A stretch of 64,000 nt of DNA from contig NC_090321.1 in assembly GCF_040869045.1 (NCBI RefSeq), forward strand, positions 28,951,426-29,015,425. The letters run 5' to 3'. Below the pieces are notes generated by a model. That model saw only the letters and a program-made list of their open reading frames with translations. It was not told the DNA's origin and searched no databases. Origin of the DNA: Eurosta solidaginis. Taxonomy: Eukaryota; Arthropoda; Insecta; Diptera; Tephritidae. Numbering within the stretch: the stretch's first letter is position 1; each line of letters begins with the position of its first letter. Below are positions 10,644-21,050 of the stretch, one piece after another. The translations under genes were made by a program, and so were the position numbers.

Positions 10644-10757
10644 ATTTTATTATTGTTGTAGTACATAATTTAAGTATTGACCACTAGCAGCATGGGTCCT
10701 TCCACAGCTTCCGTTGTTCTATTATTTTGTGCTACGCAGACATTTGCTCTTTTCTTA
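10644..10757 (+). repeat. 114-bp direct repeat, right copy
   Basis: Partner of 7736-7849, in the same orientation and about 95% identical by eye. It begins three bases after the outer MITE terminus. Sequence outside the two copies is not duplicated. Confidence 0.9.
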
Positions 10758-12175
10758 ACTACACACAAAACAAGCCGCATAACATTGTCTTCGTTTGTTT
10801 GCTAAGTTTTTTTTTGGTATCAGGCTGGTCTACGCTGGCTTCCTTAGATGACTATGCAACCTCTACTATGCTCTCGGCGCTTTGATATTTTTGTCAATGT
10901 ACGTAATCGTGGCTAAGCTAAATTACAGGTAGTCAATATAAATATAGCAATAATTGATTGCGGCATAGTTATGAAGTATTGTTCTAGTTTCTTTATTAGC
11001 CATTTTCAGTAGCTGCAGTTTCTTTGGTCGTTTGGTTTGTGAGCCTTAAGAGCATTGGATTTCTTTTTCATTTCGATTTATTATGTGCGGTTTCGCTTTG
11101 ATCATTCTGTTGGTTCTTTTCTTTGCTTTATTTGGCCCCCATTGTTTAGTTGTTGTGGGTTATAAATGGCATATTTAGCCCTCAACTATTTAAAAAATTG
11201 ACTGCGCAATGACTTTGTTTGGCTAATAATAATGAAATTATTTATTTGTGTACGCGCTTGGAAATGAACAAAAATTAAGGAACAGCAAAGAAATGCTGGT
11301 GTAAAGGAGATTATTAGGAGGTTTTTTCAGGATCTCATTCCTTATGTCATTCGATCAGCAGGGGCTGTGTAATGACAAGTTGTTGTTGTTGCTGTATATT
11401 AAAAAAGTACTTGCCGAAATAGTATATGTTTAATTTGTTATGGACTTTACGCAGTCGCTCGAAACGCCTAATTATCATGGAGCGCTTCAATATTCTTCAA
11501 AACCTTACACTAGGTTTAGTCATAAGAACTTGAACATCCCACAAAACTAAAAGCCATTACATACAAAATACCCAATAATCTGTGCATTATCGCCGTTGGA
11601 GGCATTGTCGAATGGCTCAATGAAAGGGTGGCCTGCTAATTTTCTCTATTGAATCTTTCTTTACGAGTTAATCACTTTTTTCGACATGATCATCACTGTA
11701 GCATTTCTAAGGCTAAACTATCTTAGGAACTATGATACTTCAAAGAGGGAAGATTTTGTTGATTAACAACACCGAGTACTTCTAGCCTTATGATGAAATA
11801 CGACCGACGTTGTTCTGTCTGAACATTTATTTATGTGCGAAACTACAACCAAATCCCAGAACTTTATCTATCATTCTACCTACCTCCCCTCCATATCGCC
11901 CTCGTTATTTTGTCAATCTTGCTTCTTTTCTGCATAATAATTGTAATGTTATTTTAACTCTTCCTCTTATTCTCTTGCCTTTATTCCTTCTATTGTTTTT
12001 ACTATTCCTGGTAATCACTCACTCCTACAAACCCTCAAATCTTTTCCCTTATTTTTCTTCCTCTTGTTTTGTCTTCTTTTACATTTCCTTTTCTACTTGT
12101 ATATTTATTTTTGGCTCTGACTTATTCTTTTCACTTCTTATTTCTTTCATCATAATCATCATTAACTAGCACTTA
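10758..12175. other. Unassigned DNA with pyrimidine-rich tract
   Basis: No gene is recognised. From about 11810 to 12170 the plus strand is strongly C/T-rich (CTTCCTCTTATTCTC-like runs), which creates a 119-codon open frame made almost entirely of Leu, Phe, Ser and Ile; this is compositional. The rest shows no repeat family that I know. Confidence 0.6.
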
Positions 12176-12650
12176 ACAGCGTAAGCGATTTTGATAGTTC
12201 CGTAAAAAGTCACGCCAGCTTTCCCTATTAAGAAATAACTGACGCCAATTTGGAGGTCCAAGGGAGGTCAAGTCGTCCTCCACTTGCCTCTCCCAACTCA
12301 GTGGAGGTCTTTCCCTTCCCCTGCTTCCCAACTGCGGTGTTGACTGGAATACTTGGCGAATCCTTGGGTTTTATGCGCTGCACTATTTTCATATCAGCAT
12401 AAATCCCATATAGCTGACCATTATTTCTCCTTCACTACTTGCCGTCGGCATCTTCTAAATCTTCCGGAGAACTTTTCTCCAACACTCCAAGAGCCATGTC
12501 ATCTTTTCTCGACACCTTTAATGATTCCGAACCCTAAATCCGGATAAGTAGGATGAGCGACTTGTAAAGCGTGATTTTTGTACATCGAGAGAGGATTCGT
12601 CTCTTCTTTACTTTTCTTGTTACTTTCAGTTTCTCTTTTCCCATGTGGAG
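12176..12650 (-). pseudogene. LINE reverse-transcriptase C-terminal remnant
   Basis: The minus strand reads 'LSRCTKITLYKSLI' at about 12540-12595, the conserved SRxTKxTLYKxLI segment after the RT domain. The end of the protein follows: RGRERPPLSWERQVEDDL near 12245-12310 and 'PPNWRQLFLNRESWRDFL' near 12210-12265. This C-terminal signature (GRPPLRWxDQVexDL.....NWR) belongs to a LINE clade common in tephritids, also present at 53366-54200 and 59160-59975. Stops and small gaps interrupt it. Confidence 0.75.
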
Positions 12651-13589
12651 ATCAATGCAAATTCAATACGAGGTGGCATCATCCAATCAGCTTAATGCAA
12701 AATTTATTACAGCAGGATGTCAGTGAAAAGATATCAACGTTAATTTTCTTCAGATTTGACGTTATGCTGTACGAAGAATTGGATTGGATTGGATTCGCTG
12801 TGCCATCACCTGGTATAGATTCGCTTCGGAGATATATTGGATCAAGCTATTTTTTCAGAAACCGAGGCACACTTTAGTACTAAAGTGGTAAAAATGTAGT
12901 AATCCTACTACCATGCATCCTACTACCATAAAGTTCATGACCGTGTAGTGACCACCCCACAACTTAAAACTTTGGGCTTCTTGAGCAGCATTTCCCTTGA
13001 AATTTTAAAACTCTGTACCTAGCCGTGTGAACCCAACAATTTTAAGCACAGCACATTGCTCCATGCTGCGCACATATAAATTACACTAAATTGGTGTTTG
13101 AAAAAAGCTAAGCGAAAATAGTTGCATCGCTTCCAAACAAGCATAATAAACAACACTTAAAAATTATTTAATATTTTTGCAAGCGTGAGAAAGCCGATCA
13201 GTGAACGATGTGATCTTTCAATTTTAATTCAATTGCAGGCGATCATATACACATAAATATTTTACACTAATCAATACAATTGATCGTTAAAAGATTGCTT
13301 ACCAATTAAAATCATTTTTTATATGACACTTTTATAGCACAAAATTGCCCATAAACACAATCGGGCATATATTTAAGTATGACCACTCATTGTGCGCTAG
13401 ATCAGTTACGGTGTTCCAAGATCGTTTTAAAGTTACCCTGCAACAAATCGGGCGATAGGTTCCTAAAGGGAGTGGTCTGCGATTGAGCTGATTTGATTTC
13501 CTGGGGTATATTTGTTCCCTTTTGGTCAATTTCGCGTAAAGTTTGAGATTAGTCAGCTTAAAATTTATGTAGCCAATTTAAAGAAATAA
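12651..13589. other. No gene recognised
   Basis: Unassigned sequence. Short open frames (99 codons at 12578-12877, 65 codons at 13332-13529 minus) lack recognisable motifs. The GATTGGATTGGATT run near 12780 is a small simple repeat. Confidence 0.55.
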
Positions 13590-13724
13590 TAAAAAGAAAA
13601 TAAAATAGAAAAATTGTGAGCACTTCCTTTATATAAATGGACAAAAATCAGCGAAAAATGTATCCTTGTTCATTTATATAAAGGAAGTGCTTAAAATTTT
13701 TTATTTTATTTTTATTTTCTCCTT
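13590..13724. repeat. Inverted repeat hairpin
   Basis: A perfect 20-bp inverted repeat, GCACTTCCTTTATATAAATG (13620-13639) and its complement (13671-13690), encloses a 31-bp loop. A/T-rich flanks extend the pairing outward imperfectly, to about 13590 and 13724. The right arm's 'TATAAAGGAAGT' also appears at about 14624-14635, at the far end of the adjoining tandem repeat. The hairpin is therefore probably one terminus of the element that contains that repeat. Confidence 0.8.
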
Positions 13725-13734
13725 TTCTTACATT

Positions 13735-14600
13735 TTATCGGAGTCTTAACCTATCTGTAAAGTTTTACGCTTGTAGCTCAATGAGAACTTACATAAAAAT
13801 CAATCCCAAAATTCCCTCCGTTCCTTTTGATTTTTCTAAATATCTCAGTCCGTGCGCGCCTTAGCGAAACTTTTTGTATTGTGTCATCGGCTGTCATCGA
13901 CCTCTGAATTAAGCTCTAAATTTTTAGCCTCTAGCTTATCGAGAAGTTACTTAAACCCCGGTTTAAAATTTCCAAATTATTATCTAATTTTTTCGACCCG
14001 TGCGCCAGCTAATGGAATTTTTTTTCACCTTTTGTTCCTTTATCACCGTTAGGACGCCGGTCTTAACCTGCCTCTGAAGTTTCACGTTTGGAGCTCAATG
14101 AGAAGTTACTTTAAAATCGATCTCAAACTCCAAATTTCCAAATTCGTATCTAAATATTTCGATCCATGCGCCACCTAATGGAATTGTTTTCTCCTTTTCT
14201 TAAATTTTCTCGGCGTCTTATCCTATCTGTGAAGTTTTACAGTTGTAGCTCAATGAGAACTTACATAAAAATCAATCCCAAAATTACCTCCGTTTCGTAC
14301 GATTTTTCTAAATATCTCATCCCGTGCGCTCCCTAGCGAATCTTTTTGTATCATATCATCGGCTGTCATCGCCCTCTCAATTAAGTTTGAAATTTCAAGT
14401 CTCTAGCTCATCGAAAAGTTACTTAAAAGCTGGTTTAAAAATTTTCAAATTCTTATGTAATTATTTCGATCCGTGCGCCACCTAACGGATTTTTTCCTTT
14501 TGTTGCATTATCACGGTGTCCTAACCTATGTGAAAAGTTTCATGTTTGTAGCTCAATGAGAATTTACTTAAAAATCGATTGCAAGATTTGTATGAAAAGC
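13735..14600 (+). repeat. Higher-order tandem repeat, 155-bp monomers
   Basis: Six related monomers of about 155 bp start near 13740, 13890, 14050, 14210, 14360 and 14515. They share TCTTAACCTATCTG.AAGTTT, 'GTAGCTCAATGAGAA' and 'ACTTA..TAAAAATC'. Monomers 1 and 4, 2 and 5, and 3 and 6 resemble each other more than their neighbours, giving a second period of about 470 bp. 'CGTGCGCCACCTAA' segments recall those in 28020-28370 and 50060-50560, which suggests distant kinship. Non-coding. Confidence 0.8.
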
Positions 14601-14734
14601 GGACAAACATTCAACCGACCTAATATAAAGGAAGTAATAACGGCAACGAAATCAGTAAAACAAAAAAGATATTTAATTTTTATTCCAGAGAACTGCGGCG
14701 CTTTATAGCGAACCTAAGATACAAGGACATATCG

Positions 14735-15560
14735 CGTGGGTAAGTAGGTAGGTACAATGACTGCGACCAAGGTCACCCAAGTAGCAGATGGAATGCCGTT
14801 TTGATGCCATAAAACTCTTCTGAACCTATTGAGTGTTACAACGAGTTTAGTACATACTCGTCAGCTAGCCGTGTTGGTTATAGAATCAAAATGAGACACA
14901 TCCAATAATAATCTACCCGTATTTTCCAGAAAGGAGCTTCCGAAAGATCTCAGATATGTTCTAGATAGAGCCATGAACTAACACCGAAAGTTCTATTGGG
15001 AGTCTATTTAGGAGCTACGTCTTAACAACTTTTGCAGTGGTCATTATGCGGAATACTCGTATTTTCCGCATGCGTGCCTAAAGCTCAATGACCGGTGCAG
15101 ACCATAAACCTGTAGGATGTCGGCTCTAGATATACTAAGTAGACTTTTGTCCTTTTGGCAATGGAGTTTGGCCATGTAGCTCTTGAAATTGTACAGCGTG
15201 ATGAGCTGTTCAACTTTTTTGAGCTTTGTACAAATACATAGGGGTATGCCTACATCAACGCTGGTTACTTCATAACTTCCTTCTGCTGAGCACCTAAAGG
15301 CCAGCGTATCCACTCTCTCATTTTGTTCGACTACCCTATGACCCGGATTACAGATAACGGATATCTCTAGAATGTCCGTTAAGGCACATATAAACTGCTT
15401 GAATGCTCTTGTTAGCTTTTAGCTAGCGTATGGTATGCCTTTATTGATGCTTGGCTGTCAGAGAAGATAGATACCTTTATTAAATTTTCTGGGATAATAA
15501 GTATTCTCTTTTGGAATTCAATGCTTCCACCGGAGGTAAAGTAAGTGTACTACTTAAGAG
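14735..15560 (-). pseudogene. LINE RNase H to C-terminus remnant
   Basis: On the minus strand 'SIFSDSQASIKA' (near 15440-15470) is the conserved IYSDSQAALKA block of RNase H. Further on, in a shifted frame at 15044-15313, 'VDTLAFRCSAEGSYEVTSVD' and 'VGIPLCICTKLKKVEQL' match the A(D/N)xLAR.GS......IGVP region. The fragment continues to 'VYGLHRSLSFRHACGKY', the degraded C-terminal 'TGH..L..HA..MG' block. At least three frame changes and several stops make this a clear relic of an I/R1-type ORF2. Confidence 0.75.
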
Positions 15561-15724
15561 TATCCTTTTCTCAGTCTCAGTGCGGTTTGTACCGATATAG
15601 CCTGAGGTGAGCATATCTATTGGAAGCAGTTTCCACTATCGTGGTATTTGTTCTATTTGTTTACAATACGAATACGAAAAAATTTAAAATTTTGCATAAG
15701 AGTTTAAAAAAACATTAAAAAATC

Positions 15725-15972
15725 TGTAACAATTCCCCTACGGGTAGAAAGAGAACTTGTACGACACTGTCCGTAGGGGTACTAAAAGAGTCTATTCGAC
15801 AGTACATGAAGAGATGTAAAGTGGACCCATATGACACTATCCAAAGGGTACAAAGAAAACATGTCGAACAGTACCTGTAAGGTATCAAGGGTAGTATAAA
15901 ACTTATCTTTCCGACAGTACCCGACGAGGTATAAAGAGAACCCGTCCGACACTACCCGTCCAGGTATAACCA
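15725..15972 (+). repeat. Degenerate ~36-bp minisatellite
   Basis: About seven units share a core like CCGACACTACCCGT followed by GGTATAAAGAGAAC, with good matches starting near 15755, 15790, 15826, 15862, 15909 and 15944. The units have diverged by substitution and small indels. No coding content is convincing; an antisense 63-codon frame is a by-product of the repeat. Confidence 0.75.
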
Positions 15973-17055
15973 ACTACAATTAGTATCTCCATAAGACATG
16001 TTCAAATAAAAGACATCACTCCAATCCATATAAAGAGATCAAAACTGAATAAAGTCGCATATTGCTTTGTGACTCAACCCGAATTCATTCTAGACTAATC
16101 GCAATATTTGCAGGGTACTTATCAGCAATTCTTGTTCGGTTCGATCATTTCGCGCACTCGTTATTTGCGCAACGAAATGTTCCACTCATTCAACGCGCTT
16201 CTGCTGTGCGTTAATCAAGACAAAGAATCATTTTGATGACAATCTTGGCAATTATTATCATTTGACCGATTGCGCAATGTTGTGTTATGTTCATTTCTCA
16301 GCTCACTGATTGATCGTAATGAATACTTAAACTGAATGTTAAAGAAGAACAAGCAAAGAAGCATATGCGTGTGTGTAAGAGCTCAAGCTTGGACTTGTGT
16401 CCATTGTCCATTCTTGTTCACAAATTAATGTCATTTCTTATTAATCGAAATGATTTCCGTACATTTGCACAAAAATACCCTGCGGCGGCAGCACTTGGTT
16501 TGAGCCTACGCCTGCGCGCCTGCTCATTGAGCAATCGGCGCCTGCGTCAATACAGTCAACTTTTTTTTGTAATATGTGTATTTTGTATATATGCTATTTT
16601 ACTTGAATAACGCTTAATATTTATGTTCATTGCAGTTGTCAACATGTATTTAAATTTATTATGACAACTTCTTCGTTTTGGTTTATTTTTCGCTTTTTTT
16701 GCCCTCGCAGCAAGTCGCTTGATGAAGTCTCAATAGCTCATTGGTGTCATTCATCAATGAAATTGATCGAATGTATTTGTTGTTATTTAGTGCATAAATG
16801 CGTGTTTGAATTATAAATTAGTAGCTATGAATGCGTTTTGTATATTCCAATTATGGGTGAAATGTCTGCAATATAGAAAAATTATGCAAAAATTTTATGG
16901 GCTTGTTTTTTGATAGACATTTTAAATATTCAATTTATTATGGCAATATTTTAACGTAGTAGTCTATAAATTCTTATGCCCTTAAGGCAAAATTTGATTA
17001 TATAAGATATTGATTTGGCGCCCAACGTTGCATGAACGATTTGTGTGCGGGTACC
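15973..17055. other. No gene recognised
   Basis: Apparently single-copy DNA within the window. A GC-richer patch (16480-16555, CTGCGCGCC/GGCGCCTGCG words) contains GCGCCTGCG-type words on both strands. I see no supported exon or repeat family. Confidence 0.55.
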
Positions 17056-17059
17056 TCGA

Positions 17060-18800
17060 AGGTATGGAAGTCCCACGAATAACAGTGCTGAAGGTACTGG
17101 ATGCAATACAAAGAGTTGCAGATAATAACTTCCCGAACCAGATGGAGTGCAAAATTTAGTCCTGAAATAGGTGATAAGGTCTAGAACATCAGTTTTTATG
17201 TATATTTTAAACGCCTGTATCCAAAAAGACGTCTTAGCCCTCTCAGGGAAACGTCAAAGACTGGTCCTTTCGCTGAAAGCCGGTAAAATGCCCGACCTGC
17301 CATCCTCATACAGGCCACTTTGTATCTTGGATTCGATAGAAAAGATTCTCGAGCGTACTATTATTCAGCGTCTGCAGCAGACTCCGAAAATCGCAGGCGG
17401 ATTTTTAAATAGTCTGTTTGAACTTCGAAAATCCAGAGAGCTCTGTGCACTGTGGATAATTGAAACCTTTTGCCACTGCTAACTGGGCTCGTATTACGTT
17501 TCATAATCAGTGACTGAAAACTATTTTCTCTAAAACGATAACTAAGCAACTTTCAAACTATTTTTAAACTTATAATAAGTTATTTATCTTCAGGTCCTCT
17601 ATGTCACTAATCCGATGCACCATTTCAGAGCTATTGTGATTTAAAAAAGAGCAAAACGTAGCACGGGCCCTGGACACAGATAAGGACAGCGCATAATTGT
17701 TGGTAACTATTTTAGCGACAGAATACTACTCGTTGGTACGGACGTGGGACCAATAAAGCACAACATCACCGGCCACGTCCCTCAGGGAACTGTTCTAAGG
17801 CCAACGCTCTGAAATGCGATGTATGATGGTGTGCTATAAATTGATCTTCCCGGAAGCACGCAAATTGTCGGCTAGGCAGATAGTCGTAGAAGCAGTGATC
17901 AAGAAAAGAAACTGGATCTATTCTAAGGATTATGTGGTGACGCCGTAGGAAGAATATAGAAGTGGCTGATGAATATGGGGCTTGAGATAGCTAGCAATAG
18001 AGCAGAAGTGGTTTTGGTGAGCTCAAAGTGGACTGTGGATGATTTAGTCGTAACCATATGAGACTATAAAATAAATTCAAAGCCTTACTTGAAATACTAA
18101 GAAGTAGACATTGGCTCAAAACTATCTTTTAAGGTGCACTTCAGGGCGGTGGGAGCCCTAATGCGAATAATGACCACCATCAGTGACCCAGGTGAAGCTA
18201 CCCGTCAGCAATTGTCCAACGCAACCTACTCGCCAACATTAGATGCCGCAGCAGTGTGGAACGGATCTAAAGGTATCCTCCAAAAATATATATTAGCAGC
18301 CTACCAAATCACTGCTCTACGAATAGCAAGTGATTATCGACGAAGGCGCGATGCTTGTTTTATCGCGAAATATTTTAGTCGATCTGCTGTCAAGGGGAAT
18401 GGCCTATTTGTATGACATTGGAACCGGATGACTATCTGAGGAAAAGCGCGTTCAAGAACAATAGTTTGAACTCAAGCACGATGGAAAGAATCGAGAAAAG
18501 GGCGCTGGATCTTCACGTTGGTTAGAAATATAGAGGAATGATATACGCTGTAGCTCGCCGAACTAAACTACAACCTCATACAAATATGGAGAGGGCACAC
18601 CCATTTCAAGGATTATTTACATAAGCGTTGGATATAGGAGGATTCTTTCTCTCAACACTATCACACAGAATAGGAAAACACAGAATATGTAATATTTCAT
18701 TACCCATGCTTTCTCGACGAAAGATGCTCTGATTGCAGGATTTTTGGAGAGAAAGTTTCCATATGAATGGAGTTCACCTGTAAGCAAAATGACATTTCTA
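17060..18800 (+). pseudogene. R1-like LINE ORF2 relic (RT to C-terminus)
   Basis: A long but broken ORF2 can be followed. It starts with a KVLDAIQRVADN block (17090), then 'GKMPDLPSSYRPLCILDSIE' with 'KILERTIIQRLQQ' (17280-17380), RT motifs 1-2. 'GHVPQGTVLRPTL' with 'NAMYDGVL' (17770-17830) is the VPQGSVLGPTLWN block, followed by a decayed FADD region (VG-stop-ADS). A segment at 18134-18415 contains 'AAAVWNGSKGILQKY'. The C-terminus reads 'ELNYNLIQIWRGHTHFKDYL' and 'EYVIFHYPCFLDER' (18560-18740), the H.xF.CPRF knuckle. Many stops and at least four frameshifts are present. Relic of an I/R1-superfamily element. Confidence 0.85.
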
Positions 18801-19244
18801 GTTATGTCGCGCTACTGAAGCCAGACTGAAGCCAGCGTAGAGAAATGTGCATGCAAAGCAGTACTCTACCTCAACGTCCAACAAACAAAAAAAATAGTCA
18901 TCCTTTGCTGGTATTTTGTATGGAGATAACTCGAACAACTCCAAACCAAAGCTTTGTCTGTACAAAATACTGATTGAGGTGCCAGTTCGTCGCCCGATTT
19001 TTGCATATGTGAGAACCTACATTGTGGTTACAGATCAGCACTTTTTTCTTCGCCAAATTTGATTGCTTCAGTTTCAACTAAATATCTTAGAAGAGGATAA
19101 CTCTTGTCAAAAAATGCTACTTTGTACTGATTGGACATTTCAAAAGTAAAGTCCTCTCTTGAAAACCAAAATCACCCCCCTTTAAGTATTTCATTAAACT
19201 TGTGCAGATGTATGGCACAGACTATAATAGATTTTTTCGATAGG
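18801..19244. other. No gene recognised
   Basis: Unassigned sequence between two LINE relics. It may include the decayed 3' UTR of the upstream LINE, but no tail is visible. Confidence 0.5.
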
Positions 19245-19500
19245 TTCAAGGATTCGAGATAAAAGTTCAATGTGATGCCGACGGCGAGTTACGAAGGAGG
19301 TATTATGATGAGCTCTATGGGTGTATGAGAATAGTGCAATGAATAAAATCACAAAAGCTACGCTAGTTATGTCATGTTATGCGAATGAATGAAGCCACTA
19401 GGGCTCACAACGTATTCCTATAGGGAGCCATGTTTAGAAGCAAAGATAGCAGGATAACTCCACTAAGTTGGGGATGGCAGGCTTATGATGACTTGATCTG
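19245..19500 (+). pseudogene. LINE C-terminal remnant
   Basis: One frame reads 'DADGELRRRYYDELYGCMRI', then stop, IKSQKLR, stop, 'LCHVMRMNEATRAHNVF'. The RRRYNxELY....I...IKSQRLRWLGHV.RM pattern is the region after RT in a LINE family where it precedes the RPxxRWxDxV block (decayed here). Three stops in about 80 codons mark it as dead. Confidence 0.6.
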
Positions 19501-20205
19501 CTTTGTTGCTCCTGATTTTCTTCACTAATAGCGCATCAATAATAGCTATCTACTCCCAAAGTTGCCAATATGGTTAAACGTCAGTTAGTTATGTGGTCCT
19601 GGTTGAGCAACGGATACACTTTGAGCTTCTTTGTTTCTTGTTTGTGCCTGTGATATTTCAGTCGCAGTGATTTTTTCCCGTAATTAAGAGTGATGGCAGA
19701 GCAATATCACAATCACAACCATGCTTACCAGTTATCGCAATTGCGTATCCAACACAGGTGTCACATATATCGCAATATGTTGTCATATCTTTCAGTCATA
19801 GTTTACAGTCACGTCCTTACCACTATCTAATAACAGCGCTAAATCACACTAATTTACAGGATCATTGGTACATACCTGTACCTGTGACGAGTGCTAAAAT
19901 TGGCTTTCGTGATTAAAATCCTTAATAGTGCTTATTACCTGAATGTAACGGATATATATCCGGCAAAGTACAAACAACATCCATAACACTACCCGAAACC
20001 TTAGGCGAGTGTCTTTATTGTTACAAAGAGAAGAAAAAGTTGATGTGGTGGCACAAAAAAAACATTCCTCTAGATATTTTTACACCAAAGTTGCTATTGC
20101 GCCTCGATATGTATGCTCTGATAGTAAACGTATTAAAAGCAAATGAATAGTCAGTCTAACGACATTCCAAACCAAAAATTACTACTTTCTCTCATGAGAA
20201 CTTGC
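19501..20205. other. No gene recognised
   Basis: Unassigned sequence. Repeated TATCGCAAT words occur near 19730-19785. No repeat family or coding exon is supported. Confidence 0.5.
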
Positions 20206-20342
20206 AGTGGCGTAGTGAGGTTTTTTTGTGCCCGGTGCTAAATATTTTTTTTTAATTTGCTGAATGAACGTTCGCAGCTAGCAATTGATACTGAGATAGT
20301 CAATAATATTTGAAGTGCCACTCGCTAGTTTGGAAAAACATT

Positions 20343-21050
20343 TTATCCATACGAGATTATAAAAGTAAGTAATTCTAACTGAGTTTTAGGATCAATTTCT
20401 TTTCTACTGTGAAGTAATATTTTGCAATCATATATTTCGTTAAAAAGTTCTGTTCCACCGAAATCTGTATTATAAAATACACCCAAGTTCTTACAATTTC
20501 TTTCAAAATCGTTATTGTCCTTGTTTAACAAATTTCCAACGTCCAAGAGAAATGCAAATTTAAAATTCATGTCATTTAGTCATGTAAACCTTGTACGTAT
20601 TTCTTGTTGCAGACGATAGAGAACAGTTTTCATAAAGCGAAAAATTTCACATCCTGCGGAAAGACCAACATTTCTGGCCGATTCTCCGGGCATTTTGCGG
20701 CGCCTTCTTACACGTTTTATTATATCAATATCCCATTTTTCACAAAGATACTTTGTTTTTTCTATTGTTTCTTCACAGAAAGTGTCTGGACTTTCGGATA
20801 GTTCAGTCGCTAATAATTTAAAATCATGATACGCTTCTCTCAAATTCATCACCGGATCTTGATATCTGAGGTGCACGCTATCAATCCTCTTAAGATTTCA
20901 TACCGGAAATGAACTAATGTTATGAAACTAAAATTTAGTATATTTTGCAACAGAACTGTAGTTTCACTTCTGGTATTACTTGTGGTGTTAGTGTCCCCTA
21001 CTAATTGTTCTAAGTGTTCTACTACATTCTCTAGCCGATCCACGATAAAG
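20343..21050 (-). pseudogene. hAT-type transposase, zinc finger MYM-1-like
   Basis: The minus strand encodes, in order, 'DRLENVVEHLEQLVGDTNTT' with 'FITLVHFRYEIL', then (frameshift near 20865) 'YQDPVMNLREAYHDFKLLAT' with RVRRRRKMPGES, then after an in-frame TGA at 20580-20582 'KFAFLLDVGNLLNKDNNDFE' and 'CKNLGVFYNTDFGGTELFNE'. This order and spacing match the central to C-terminal part of zinc finger MYM-type 1-like, hAT-derived proteins common in arthropods. The N-terminal TTF/MYM finger and the final hAT dimerisation segment are not visible. It is a decayed transposase rather than a host MYM gene. Confidence 0.8.

Noticed and set aside
11810..12169. 119-codon open frame
   Set aside because: Produced by a C/T-rich tract; the product is nearly all Leu, Phe, Ser and Ile, with no start context or domain.
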